A DNA stretch of 64,000 nt from Flavobacteriales bacterium. GTDB lineage: Bacteria > Bacteroidota > Bacteroidia > Flavobacteriales_F > PHOS-HE28. The notes under the pieces are model-generated. The model worked only from the letters and a program-made list of their open reading frames with translations, was not told where the DNA came from and did no database searches. The position numbers and the translations under genes were made by a program. Shown here piece by piece: positions 7,711-16,150 of the stretch (its first letter is position 1; each line of letters begins with the position of its first letter). The stretch covers positions 1-64,000 of the forward strand of contig JAHDVX010000005.1 of the NCBI GenBank assembly GCA_023382455.1, read 5' to 3'.

Positions 7711-8988
7711 TCAGGCCAACACCTCGTTGATCAGCCGGTCCGTTACCGGGCCCAGCAGGTAGGCGCTGTGGTCGGCAGCCAGGTCCACCGTGATCTTCCG
7801 CTCGCCGCGGATGATGCGCGGGAGTTCGGTGGCCAGTTCCTCCACGCGCACCGAGTCGCCCAGCCTTCGTTCGACCAAGGTGCGGCTCACCAGGCCGGGT
7901 TCGCCGATGTGCAGGATGGGCCGGCGCAGGTAAAAGATCTCGTGGAACTTGGTGCCCAGGATGTCCTTGTTCATGCTGGGGATGAAGGTGAGCACCAGGT
8001 CGGAGGCGGCGATGCGGTTGAAGATCTCCTTGGGCGGTAGCGGGGCATGAAACCGGATCTGTTCGCCCAGACCTTGGTCGTGCACCCGTTGGGAATAAGC
8101 GTCGATGCCGTGCCCGGTGATGTACAGGTCCAAACGGCAATTGAGGAAAGCCTCCGGGCTTTCCGTCCGAAGGCGCGAGAAGGTGTCCAGCAAGGCATCG
8201 AAATACTGGTCCGCTTCCCCGGCGCCGTATAAGCTGCCGGCGTATATCATGCGGAAGGTGCCGTCCTTGGTAGGGCCGATACCGAGGTCCAGGTCGTCGG
8301 GGTCCACGGCATGGGGGATCACCGCGTACTTGTCAGCCGGGCCGCCATAGGTGGTATGCAGGTGATCGATCACGGTGGCATGCGGTGAGATCAACCGGTC
8401 GCTGGCGCGGGCCATGCGGGCCTCCAGGTCTCGTTCCTGCCGCAGGCGCCGGTGGGGCATGCGGCCCAGGCCGTACCCGTCGCCCCAGGTCCATTTGTCG
8501 CGCAGGTCGCAGACCAGGTGCACCTGCGGGAACTCCTCCTTCAGCAAGGCCGCATGTGCCAGGATGTGGAACGGGGCGCCGGTGGCGATCACGTTGCGGA
8601 TCCCGTGCTGCCGGACCAGCCGGCCGGCCTCCGCCAGGAGCTGGCGTTCCCACAAGGCGGCGGCGTCCATGTAATTCCCGGGGGCCAACAGGGGCAACAG
8701 CCTGCGCCAGGCGCGGTACATCAGCTTGTCGCGGAGCCCGGTGATGGGCCGTTTGGTGATGACCTCCGGGAAGCGCTGGGGCAGGGGATGGTGCATGATG
8801 CCGGGCGCCAGGGCATCGTTCGTCCACAAGGAGTTCAAGGTGGCCGGGGTCGCCGCGTTGCGGATCACGTGCACGGGATGACCGCGGCGCGCCAACTCCT
8901 TGGCGAACTTGGCCCACCTCCGCCCGCCGATGCCCCGCACGGGGGGAAAGCCGTGGCATACTATCAGGATCGGTTCCTGTGCTTCCAT
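7711..8988 (-). CDS. Glycosyltransferase family 4 (tandem paralogue 1)
   Basis: A 425-residue GT-B glycosyltransferase. The N-terminus has EPILIVCHGFPPVRGIGGRR, a GT4 acceptor-domain start. The donor half has FRMIYAGSLYG and FLNCRLDLYITGHG, and ends in the IRGER and DHSAYLLGPV segments. The start at 8988 (MEAQEPIL) is preferred over ATG 9003 because the paralogue begins with the equivalent MSPGEPIL. It is the second gene of a tandem pair with 8997-10274, separated by 8 bp. The sugar it transfers is unknown, and polysaccharide assembly is inferred from the neighbourhood. Confidence 0.85.
   Translation of the reverse strand: MEAQEPILIVCHGFPPVRGIGGRRWAKFAKELARRGHPVHVIRNAATPATLNSLWTNDALAPGIMHHPLPQRFPEVITKRPITGLRDKLMYRAWRRLLPLLAPGNYMDAAALWERQLLAEAGRLVRQHGIRNVIATGAPFHILAHAALLKEEFPQVHLVCDLRDKWTWGDGYGLGRMPHRRLRQERDLEARMARASDRLISPHATVIDHLHTTYGGPADKYAVIPHAVDPDDLDLGIGPTKDGTFRMIYAGSLYGAGEADQYFDALLDTFSRLRTESPEAFLNCRLDLYITGHGIDAYSQRVHDQGLGEQIRFHAPLPPKEIFNRIAASDLVLTFIPSMNKDILGTKFHEIFYLRRPILHIGEPGLVSRTLVERRLGDSVRVEELATELPRIIRGERKITVDLAADHSAYLLGPVTDRLINEVLA
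8885..8934. repeat. 50-bp perfect repeat, copy 1
   Basis: This 50-bp stretch is identical to 10171-10220. It encodes the start of the glycosyltransferase acceptor domain (IGGRRWAKFAKELARR). Identity stops abruptly at both ends. Confidence 0.8.
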
Positions 8989-8996
8989 CCGGGGAT

Positions 8997-10274
8997 TCAG
9001 CACAGTACCTCTTCAAGCAAGCGCGAGGTGACCGCCGCCAACAGGCTCTCGCTCAGGTCGGCCTTGGGGTCCACTTCCAGGCGGCGTTCCCCACGGATGA
9101 TTGCGGGAAGCTCCGTGACGAGCTCGTCCACCCGCACCGAAGCCCCGAGCCGGCGGGCCACGATGGCCCTGCCCACGGTACCAAGTTCGCCCACGTGCAG
9201 TACCGGCCGGTGCAAATGGAACAGCTCGTTGAGCTTGGTGACCATCACGTCCTTTTTGTCGGCCGGGAGGAATACCGGGAACAGGTCGGCCTGGGCCAAG
9301 TGCACCAGGATCTCTTTGGGCGGCAGCGGGTCATGGAAGCAGATGAGCCTGTCCAGTCTACGGGCGGAGACCTGCGCCCGGAAGGTCTCCGCACCTTGGC
9401 CGGTGATGTACAGGTCCAACCGGCAGCGGGCCGCATCCTGTGGGAAATGTGTTTGTAGGGTTGAGAAGGCTTCGAGCAGGGCCGGGAAGTAGCCTTCCGC
9501 CTCCTCCGTGCCGTAAAGGCTGCCGGCATAGATCATGCGGAAGGTGCCATCGTTCCGAGGCGTGGTGTTCACGGGTAGGTCATCGGGATCGATGGCGTGC
9601 GGGATGAGCACCCGCTTTCGCGGAACGCTCCCATATACTTCATGCAGATGGTCCAAGATCGCGGCATGCGGGGATATCACGGCATCCACGCTCTCCATCA
9701 GCCAAGCTTCCAGCTTCTGCTCGCGGGCTATGCGGCCCGGTCCCATGGTGGAGAATCCGTAGTGCCTGCCCCATGTCCATGCATCCCGGAAATCCACTGC
9801 TACATGTAACTGGGGGGTGGCCTGCTTCAGTTCCGCGGCATAGGCCAACAGGTGGAATGGGGCCCCCGAGGCCACCACTTGGCGGATCCCGTATCTACGG
9901 ACCAAGCGCCCGGCTGTGTCCAGGACATCGTTCCGGGAAAGACAGGATTCGTCGTAGTAGTTGTTGCTTACCCGCAGGCGCATCACCCGGATCCAGAACC
10001 GGTACATGAGCTTGTCCCAAAGGGAGGTCAAGGGCCAACGCGTCATCACCTCCGGGTAGCGGCTGGGCACAGGGTGGTGGAAAATGTTGGGATGGGCCGC
10101 ATCATCCTTCCATAGCGACACCTTGTCCCCGGGCCTTGGTGCCTTGTGCACCACGTGCACGGGGTGGCCCCGGCGCGCCAACTCCTTGGCGAACTTGGCC
10201 CACCTCCGCCCGCCGATGCCGGGATTGGGCGGGAACGAATGGCAGAGGAGCAGGATCGGTTCGCCGGGTGACAT
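8997..10274 (-). CDS. Glycosyltransferase family 4 (tandem paralogue 2)
   Basis: A 425-residue paralogue of the downstream gene, aligning along its whole length (GIGGRRWAKFAKELARRGHP, FRMIYAGSLYG, CRLDLYITGQG, PLPPKEI). The pair arose by tandem duplication. The first domains share a 50-bp stretch of perfect DNA identity, although the proteins overall are well diverged. It starts 75 bp from a divergently transcribed epimerase gene, and its specificity is unknown. Confidence 0.85.
   Translation of the reverse strand: MSPGEPILLLCHSFPPNPGIGGRRWAKFAKELARRGHPVHVVHKAPRPGDKVSLWKDDAAHPNIFHHPVPSRYPEVMTRWPLTSLWDKLMYRFWIRVMRLRVSNNYYDESCLSRNDVLDTAGRLVRRYGIRQVVASGAPFHLLAYAAELKQATPQLHVAVDFRDAWTWGRHYGFSTMGPGRIAREQKLEAWLMESVDAVISPHAAILDHLHEVYGSVPRKRVLIPHAIDPDDLPVNTTPRNDGTFRMIYAGSLYGTEEAEGYFPALLEAFSTLQTHFPQDAARCRLDLYITGQGAETFRAQVSARRLDRLICFHDPLPPKEILVHLAQADLFPVFLPADKKDVMVTKLNELFHLHRPVLHVGELGTVGRAIVARRLGASVRVDELVTELPAIIRGERRLEVDPKADLSESLLAAVTSRLLEEVLC
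10171..10220. repeat. 50-bp perfect repeat, copy 2
   Basis: This is the second copy of the 50-bp identical tract shared by the two tandem glycosyltransferase genes. A perfect tract inside otherwise diverged paralogues suggests gene conversion. Confidence 0.8.
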
Positions 10275-10325
10275 GGCGCGCTAAGGTAGATGCCGCAGTT
10301 GCTTCACCGTTTGGGGCGTTTGGGT

Positions 10326-10333
10326 TAGCTTTC
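10326..10333 (+). promoter_or_regulatory. -7-like box TAGCTTTC
   Basis: TAGCTTTC differs from TAnnTTTG only at the last base and lies 16 bp upstream of the epimerase ATG at 10350. Confidence 0.35.
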
Positions 10334-10349
10334 CACCGATTCGGACCGT

Positions 10350-11330
10350 ATGGAAAGACACGCGATCATCACGGGGGGGGCGGGGTTTATCGGAAGCCAC
10401 CTGGTGGATCGCCTGCTGGGGGAAGGTACCTGGAAGGTGACGGTGATCGACAACTTCGATCCCTTCTACCCGAGGGTGGTGAAGGAGGCCAACTTGGCCG
10501 GGCACCACGGTGATCCGGCCTTCACCTTGGTGGAGGGCGAAATCGGTGATGACGACACCTTGGACCGGGCCTTCGCCGGGGCCGGGGCCGGCACCACGGT
10601 GATCCACCTTGCCGCCAAGGTGGGGGTGAGGCCCAGCATCCGCGAGCCGCTGGAGTACCACCGGGTGAACGCGACCGGAACCCTCAAGCTGCTCGAGCGT
10701 GCGCGGGCACATCGGGTGGCGCATTTCGTGCTGGCCAGCAGCAGCAGCGTCTACGGTATCAATCCCGAGGTGCCGTGGAAGGAAACGATCGGGGACCTGC
10801 ATCCGATCAGCCCCTACGCGGCCACGAAACTGGCCGCGGAGCAGTTTGTGCAGGTGTATGCCCGGTTGCATGCCTTGGACACCACGGTGCTCCGCTTCTT
10901 CACCGTCTTCGGGCCCAGGCAACGGCCGGACCTGGCCATCCATTCGTTCTTCCGGAAAGTGAAGGAGGGCTTGCCGATCCAGCAGTTCGGCGATGGCACC
11001 ACGCGGCGCGACTACACCTTTGTCGGCGATATCATCGATGGGGTACGCGCCGCCCTGGACAGGACCATGGAGCGCGTACCGGGGCATGGATCGTTCGAGA
11101 TCTTCAACCTCGGCAACTCGCGCACGGTACCCTTGCGGGACCTGATCGTCGCCATTGAACGGGAAGCCGGGTGCAAAGCTGCGGTGGAGAAACTGCCCGA
11201 GCAATCCGGCGATGTGCCACAGACCTATGCGGACGTGGGCAAGGCCAAGCGCCTGTTGGACTTCAATCCCCACACGGACCTGAAGGAAGGGCTTCGCCTG
11301 TTCGCGGAATGGTACGGGGCCATGCACTGA
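10350..11330 (+). CDS. NAD-dependent epimerase, UDP-glucuronate 4-epimerase-like
   Basis: A 326-residue extended SDR enzyme acting on a nucleotide sugar in the cytoplasm. It has the NAD-binding motif GGAGFIGSH at residues 9-17, the active-site serine segment ASSSSVYG, and YAATK with the catalytic Tyr and Lys. The C-terminal substrate region includes FTVFGPRQRPDLAI, GDGTTRRDYTFVGDI and NLGNS, the pattern of UDP-glucuronate 4-epimerases that make UDP-galacturonate. The substrate assignment is by similarity only. The following glycosyltransferase starts 26 bp downstream. Confidence 0.85.
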   Translation: MERHAIITGGAGFIGSHLVDRLLGEGTWKVTVIDNFDPFYPRVVKEANLAGHHGDPAFTLVEGEIGDDDTLDRAFAGAGAGTTVIHLAAKVGVRPSIREPLEYHRVNATGTLKLLERARAHRVAHFVLASSSSVYGINPEVPWKETIGDLHPISPYAATKLAAEQFVQVYARLHALDTTVLRFFTVFGPRQRPDLAIHSFFRKVKEGLPIQQFGDGTTRRDYTFVGDIIDGVRAALDRTMERVPGHGSFEIFNLGNSRTVPLRDLIVAIEREAGCKAAVEKLPEQSGDVPQTYADVGKAKRLLDFNPHTDLKEGLRLFAEWYGAMH

Positions 11331-11356
11331 ACACCCCGTACCGGAACCAGTATTCC

Positions 11357-12394
11357 ATGCGCACCATCGGGATCAGCCATAAGACGCGGTACTGGCAGCA
11401 CTACTGCTTCAACAACCCGCCGGAGGGCCACCGCTATGCGCGTATGCCCGACATCCCGTGGCATGTGGCCGGCATCAAGTGGGAGTTCCTCGCAAACACC
11501 AAGCTTTTCCTGCCATATCCCCGCCCCGACCTCTACCATACGTACAACGGCGTGGTGGCCAACGCCCATCCGTGGGTGGTGGAGGTGGAGAGCTACCTGC
11601 CGCGCTATCAACGCATGCCGCGCACCCACCCGCTGTACCGATGGGCGCTGAGGCGCCTGGCCGGGAAGCATTGCAAGGCGATTATTTTCACCAGCCACCG
11701 CACCATGGGGCGCAACAGGCCATTTCTGGAAGCGGCCGGCGTGGATCCCGCGAAGATGACGGTGGTCTACCGGGCGGTGGAGCAGTTCGGTCATCTGGGT
11801 GGCGATCCAAGCCGGTTCACCATCCTGTTTGCCGGCAATGGCTTCTACCGGAAGGGCGGTGTGGAGCTGCTCAAGGCCTTCCGGCGGATGGACCGGACGG
11901 ATGCCCGGCTGGTCATCATCAGCCGCTTGGAAACGGATTGGGGCTTGTGCCCCTTGCCGGAGGTGAAGGCATGGGCCGAAAAGACCATTGCAGAAGATCC
12001 CCGGATCACCCTGCACCGGCAGTTGCCCCATGACCGCGTGATCGAGCACATGCGTGCCGCCGACCTCTTCGTGGGGGCCACCTACCTGGACCCTTTCAAT
12101 AACACCGTGCTGGAGGCCATGGGCGCGGGCCTACCGGTGATCTGCTCCGATGCCGGCGCCCTTGGCGAGGTGGTGGAGCATGGCCGCAACGGATGGGTGA
12201 TGCACGTGAACGACAAGGCCAGTGCGGATGTTGCGGATGAGCTGTCGGCCTTGCTCGTGCGCATGATGGATGATCCGGAAGGACGGCGGCGCATGGGGCG
12301 GGAAAGCCATGCGATCGTGCAGGAAAAATTCTCCTTGGACACCCGGAATGGCCGATTGCTGAAGCTCTACGCCCAGGCCCTTGCCGACCATTGA
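11357..12394 (+). CDS. Glycosyltransferase family 4
   Basis: A 345-residue GT4 enzyme that begins MRTIGISHKTRYWQHY at 11357. The donor domain contains FTILFAGNGFYRKGG and FVGATYLDPFNNTVLEAMGA, which carries the E-x7-E-type nucleotide-sugar contact, then GLPVICSDAGALGEVVEHGR. It probably follows the epimerase in one transcript, as the gap is only 26 bp. It ends 10 bp from the stop of a convergent glycosyltransferase gene. Substrates are unknown. Confidence 0.85.
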   Translation: MRTIGISHKTRYWQHYCFNNPPEGHRYARMPDIPWHVAGIKWEFLANTKLFLPYPRPDLYHTYNGVVANAHPWVVEVESYLPRYQRMPRTHPLYRWALRRLAGKHCKAIIFTSHRTMGRNRPFLEAAGVDPAKMTVVYRAVEQFGHLGGDPSRFTILFAGNGFYRKGGVELLKAFRRMDRTDARLVIISRLETDWGLCPLPEVKAWAEKTIAEDPRITLHRQLPHDRVIEHMRAADLFVGATYLDPFNNTVLEAMGAGLPVICSDAGALGEVVEHGRNGWVMHVNDKASADVADELSALLVRMMDDPEGRRRMGRESHAIVQEKFSLDTRNGRLLKLYAQALADH

Positions 12395-12404
12395 GCGGGC
12401 GGAG

Positions 12405-13532
12405 CTACCGGTCCGGGCCGGTCAAACCCCGGAACAAGGCGATGTACCCTCGGGCCACCTGCGGCCAATCGAAACGCTGCCGGGCCAGTGTGTGGCCGGC
12501 TTGGCCCATAGCCCGCCGTTGTGCGGCGTCCATCCGGCAGAAACGGACCAATCCCCGGTACAACGCTTCCGCATCCCCGGCGGGCAGCAGCAGCCCGTTC
12601 AAGCCGTCGGTCACCAGGTCGGCGGTGGCGCCCACGTCGCTTACCACCACGGGGCAGGCCCGTGCCATGGCCTCCAGCACCACGGTGGGCATGCCTTCGA
12701 ACCGTGTGGGCAGCACGAAGCAATCGCTGTCCGCGTAGAGCTGGAAGAGGTGCTCATCGTCCACGCGCCCGAGCAGCTCCACGTTGGGCGGCAGCCCTTC
12801 CGCCCGGTATTGCCGCAGCAAGGGTCCGTCGCCCGCCAACTGGAACCGTGCCGGTACCTGCTCCTTCGCCAGTCGCTGCGCCGCGTGCATCAGCAGGTCG
12901 ATCCCCTTGTTGAAGGCGAACCGGCCCACGAAGAGGAAGCGCACGGCATCCCCGGGTTCGCGGTCGGCCGGCGGTTGCTGGGGCACGTCCACCGCATTGG
13001 GAAGCACCACCACTTGCCGGGCGCCGATGGAGCGAAGAATGGCGGTGAGCTTGCCGCCCAGGGAAATGGTGCAGCGGGCCTGCCGCGCCAGATGCTGCAC
13101 CAGCATGCGGAAGGGGAGACCCAGCATCCGCTCCTTGGTGGTGAGGCCCTGGAACATCTCCAGTCCGTGGGGGTGGAAGATGAGCTTGTCCCTGAAGGTG
13201 TGAGCGCCGGCCCAGACGCTGAAGCCTTGGCTGAGCACCACATCGGGCTGCAACCGGTGAAGCGCAGCTTCCACATGCCGGCTGTATCGCCACAGTTCAC
13301 GCAGGTAGAACTTGCCGGTGTCGATCGGCGGCAACGGCATTTCCTCCACGTGGGGCAGGTCGCTGAAAACTCCGGTGGGGTGGGGGTGAAGCACGATCAG
13401 GTCCACCTCACCCGAGCGTGCCAGGTGTTCCACCAGCAACCGTGAATGCCGCTGCATGCCGCCCATGGCCAGGGGGAACACCCCGTCCGTGCAGATGGCC
13501 ACGCGCGGCCGCACCGCCCCGGGGCCGTTCAT
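12405..13532 (-). CDS. Glycosyltransferase family 4
   Basis: A 375-residue GT4 enzyme. The acceptor domain starts VAICTDGVFPLAMGGMQRH, with the glycine-rich loop typical of GT4. The donor domain has FLFVGRFAFNKGIDLL and FVLPTRFEGMPTVVLEAMA, with the E-x7-E motif, and VVVSDVGATADLV. Its start overlaps the stop of the SDR gene at 13529 by 4 bp, so the two are co-translated, and that SDR may make its donor sugar. Confidence 0.88.
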   Translation of the reverse strand: MNGPGAVRPRVAICTDGVFPLAMGGMQRHSRLLVEHLARSGEVDLIVLHPHPTGVFSDLPHVEEMPLPPIDTGKFYLRELWRYSRHVEAALHRLQPDVVLSQGFSVWAGAHTFRDKLIFHPHGLEMFQGLTTKERMLGLPFRMLVQHLARQARCTISLGGKLTAILRSIGARQVVVLPNAVDVPQQPPADREPGDAVRFLFVGRFAFNKGIDLLMHAAQRLAKEQVPARFQLAGDGPLLRQYRAEGLPPNVELLGRVDDEHLFQLYADSDCFVLPTRFEGMPTVVLEAMARACPVVVSDVGATADLVTDGLNGLLLPAGDAEALYRGLVRFCRMDAAQRRAMGQAGHTLARQRFDWPQVARGYIALFRGLTGPDR

Positions 13533-14458
13533 GGCCTTGCCGGCTCCCGCAACAGGGTGGCCACGCCTTCGTCAATGCTCCATTCCGGCGCCCAGCCGGT
13601 GGCGGCCTTCAGCTTGGAAACGTCGGCCAGCAGGTGCATGCGTTCCACCTTCCGTACCCGCGCCGGGTCCACCTCGATGTGCAGGGGCTCGCCCAGTTGC
13701 CGCTCGAAGGCCTGCACCACGTCGCGCACACTGTACTCGATGCCGCGGCCGATGTTGAACACCTCAAAGCCGGGAAGTCCGGCATCCAACAAGGCGAGCA
13801 CGGCGCGGGCCATGTCAGCGGTGTGGATGAAGTCCCGCTTGGGGTCCAGGTTGCCCAGCTGCAGGGTGCGCTGGCCGGCCAGCACCTGCCGTTGGATCTC
13901 CGGGATCAGGTGCGGATTGGTCTCGTTGGGCCCGAAGGCATTGAAGAACCGCCCCACCACCACGGGCGTGCCGGTGCGCCGTTGGAACTCGGCCGCCACC
14001 TTTTCCGTGGCCAGCTTGGTCACCCCGTAGATGTCCATCGGCCCGGGTTCGTGCGCCTCACCCACGGCCTCGTCACTGATCGGGTACACCGCCGCCGTGC
14101 TGGCCACGAACACCTCCTTTACGCTGCCCGCTGCCTCGCAGGCGTCCAGCACGTTGATGGTGCCCATGATGTTGATGTCCGCCGCCTCGGCCGGGTGTGC
14201 GTTGCAGTAGGGGATGAAGTGCACTGCGGCCAGGTGCAGCACCAGCTCCGGGTGCATGGTGCACAGGGCTCCGCGCACCGCGGACCGGTCGCGGATGTCC
14301 ATCCGGTGGAAGCGTGCGTCCGGCACGTCGGCCAGTTCGCGGCGCCCGAAGGAGAGGTCGTCCAGTACATGCACCTCGTCGCCCCTTTCGTTCAGCTTGG
14401 CCACCAAGGCCGAGCCGATGAAGCCCGCGCCGCCGGTGACAAGTACCCGTTTTGCCAT
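13529..14458 (-). CDS. NAD-dependent epimerase/dehydratase (SDR)
   Basis: A 309-residue extended SDR nucleotide-sugar enzyme, UDP-glucose 4-epimerase or dehydratase-like. It has GGAGFIGSA at residues 9-17, VLHLAAVHFIPYCNAHP, the active-site STAAVYP segment, and YGVTK with Tyr and Lys. FFNAFGPNETNPHLIPEI and KRDFIHTADMA form the substrate side. The start at 14458 follows a TACCTTCG box by only 4 bp. It is co-translated with the glycosyltransferase downstream. The exact sugar cannot be told from sequence. Confidence 0.85.
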   Translation of the reverse strand: MAKRVLVTGGAGFIGSALVAKLNERGDEVHVLDDLSFGRRELADVPDARFHRMDIRDRSAVRGALCTMHPELVLHLAAVHFIPYCNAHPAEAADINIMGTINVLDACEAAGSVKEVFVASTAAVYPISDEAVGEAHEPGPMDIYGVTKLATEKVAAEFQRRTGTPVVVGRFFNAFGPNETNPHLIPEIQRQVLAGQRTLQLGNLDPKRDFIHTADMARAVLALLDAGLPGFEVFNIGRGIEYSVRDVVQAFERQLGEPLHIEVDPARVRKVERMHLLADVSKLKAATGWAPEWSIDEGVATLLREPARP

Positions 14459-14462
14459 GCCG

Positions 14463-14470
14463 CGAAGGTA
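14463..14470 (-). promoter_or_regulatory. -7 box TACCTTCG abutting an SDR start
   Basis: TACCTTCG on the minus strand ends 4 bp before the ATG at 14458. If transcription starts 4-7 bp after the box, the mRNA would have almost no leader. Confidence 0.45.
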
Positions 14471-14521
14471 GCGTTGGGCCGCTTGGCCCGGCCTGCGGCG
14501 GAGCTCCCTTGGAGGGCCTGC

Positions 14522-14529
14522 TACATTTG
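14522..14529 (+). promoter_or_regulatory. -7 box TACATTTG for O-antigen ligase-like gene
   Basis: A perfect TAnnTTTG match 22 bp upstream of the ATG at 14552. It is divergent from the promoter at 14463-14470. Confidence 0.6.
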
Positions 14530-14551
14530 CCGGCCTTGCAGCGGCGGCCAC

Positions 14552-15934
14552 ATGCGCAGTTTCCTCCGTGAGAACAGCCATACCGTGGGATTCCTCATCC
14601 TGTGGATGGTGGTGGCCAGGTTCGCACCGATCCTGATGTACGGCCTGCTGCCGTTGGGCGTGTTCCTGCTTCGCCGGGTGGACAAGTGGCAGGACATCTT
14701 GTTCGGGTTCATCATGGTGCTGGTGATGTCCGATGCCGGACCGGAGTTCGGCCACATGGCGGTGTTCAAGTCGGCCAAGGCCTTGTACATCCTGGCGCTT
14801 ACCCTGGTCCTGTTCGTGGACCAGGTCCGCATGGCCCCCATGGCCCGCCTGTTCACCATCTTCCTTCCGTTCTTCGTTTATGCGTTGTTCCCCATCATCC
14901 GCAACGAGACACCGTTGATCTCGGCGGAAAAGACGCTTTCCTATGCACTGCTTTTCCTGGTGGTGCCCAATATCGTCCTGTACAACTTCAGGCTGTACAA
15001 GTGGGATTTCTTCAAGAATCTGATCTGGTTCCTGGTCTTCGTCCTGGTGTCCCAATTGTTCCTTCCCTACCTCGGCGAAAGGGAACTCTATTATTTGGGT
15101 GGCCGCTTCCGGGGTTGGTTCGGCAACCCGAACGGAATGGCCATTTTCACCTACCTCACCTTGGTGCTGTTCACCGTGGTGAACCGCTTGCACCCGGGGC
15201 TTTTCTCGCGGTGGGGCTCCTTGTTCATCCATCTCGTGCTGTTCTATTTCATCATCACCTGCGGGGCGCGTACCTCCCTGGTCGCCTCGCTGATGTTCCT
15301 GGTGTTCATCCCTTTCTTCCGCCTGTCGACGGCGTTGGGCATTATTTCCTTCGTGGCCTTTGTGGCCGTCGGTGAGTTGATGGCCAGCAACCTGCCGTAC
15401 ATCATCACCACGTTGGGCCTGGAGGAGTACATGCGGGTGGACACCATCGCCACGGGGTCAGGCCGGTACATCGCATGGAATTATGCCTGGGAGCAGATCA
15501 ATGCACGCGGCGACCTGCTCTTCGGTGCCGGGTTTGAGCATGAATACAACGTGTTCCTCGAAGCGTGGAGGTATTTGTCACGGCAGGGCCACCAAGGCGG
15601 CGTGCACAACTCCTATCTGGCTTTCTGGCTCAACGTGGGCATCGTGGGCCTCTTCCTGTACTTCCGCAGCTTCACGCTCATCTTCATCAAGGCCAGCAAG
15701 AACACGCCCCTCGCCTTGGCCGTGATGTTCTCCGTGCTGTTCTCCATCATCTACGAAAGCTGGCTGGCCGGGTCGCTCAACCCCTACACCATCCTGCTCC
15801 TGGTGATCCTTACCCTGATGTCCGAGGAGGAGATCATCGGCTCATTGGGCAAACCGGAGGGCGGGGATGCGGAGCCTGTGGAGGAGGTGCAAGGGCCCTT
15901 GCCCCCGCCCCCGTTGATCCTGCCCGCACGCTAA
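14552..15934 (+). CDS. O-antigen ligase/polymerase-like membrane protein
   Basis: A 460-residue inner-membrane protein with about ten hydrophobic segments and the Wzy_C features of the O-antigen ligase family. GWFGNPNGMA lies in the middle, GARTS follows a helix, TGSGR precedes the large periplasmic loop, and the loop holds GVHNSYL. Such proteins polymerise repeat units or ligate glycans to an acceptor. The tail after residue 430 is acidic and proline-rich. The start MRSFLRENSH fits the promoter at 14522-14529. Polymerase and ligase cannot be told apart by sequence. Confidence 0.82.
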   Translation: MRSFLRENSHTVGFLILWMVVARFAPILMYGLLPLGVFLLRRVDKWQDILFGFIMVLVMSDAGPEFGHMAVFKSAKALYILALTLVLFVDQVRMAPMARLFTIFLPFFVYALFPIIRNETPLISAEKTLSYALLFLVVPNIVLYNFRLYKWDFFKNLIWFLVFVLVSQLFLPYLGERELYYLGGRFRGWFGNPNGMAIFTYLTLVLFTVVNRLHPGLFSRWGSLFIHLVLFYFIITCGARTSLVASLMFLVFIPFFRLSTALGIISFVAFVAVGELMASNLPYIITTLGLEEYMRVDTIATGSGRYIAWNYAWEQINARGDLLFGAGFEHEYNVFLEAWRYLSRQGHQGGVHNSYLAFWLNVGIVGLFLYFRSFTLIFIKASKNTPLALAVMFSVLFSIIYESWLAGSLNPYTILLLVILTLMSEEEIIGSLGKPEGGDAEPVEEVQGPLPPPPLILPAR

Positions 15935-15940
15935 CTGTTA

Positions 15941-16120
15941 CTGAGGCGACATGAAAGAAACGGACGGATCAAGGGTGCGAGAGTGCTAGAGTGCTAGAGT
16001 GCGAGGGTGCCAGTGTGCGAGAGGAGCGGCCCTCGCACCCTCGCATTCTTGAACCCTTGCACCACATCGTTCTTCCACCGGATGGAAAAGGAGAACGGAT
16101 CTTCCTCACCGGCTCAGTAG
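15941..16120 (+). repeat. Dispersed intergenic element, copy A
   Basis: This element of about 180 bp matches 41452-41620 in inverted orientation. Conserved ends (CTGAGGCG.CATGAAAGAAAC on the left; CACATC.TTCTTCCACCGG and GGATCTTCCTCACCGG on the right) flank a variable core of GTGCGAG/GTGCTAG heptads. In this copy the core ends in an inverted GCGAGGGTGC/GCACCCTCGC pair. There is no open frame inside. Confidence 0.75.
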
Positions 16121-16125
16121 TTTCG
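16118..16125 (+). promoter_or_regulatory. -7 box TAGTTTCG
   Basis: TAGTTTCG lies 25 bp upstream of the SDR start at 16151 and begins exactly at the right end of dispersed element A. The element may therefore have landed next to this promoter. Confidence 0.4.
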
Positions 16126-16150
16126 CCCGCCAAGAGAAGCGATCTGTTCC

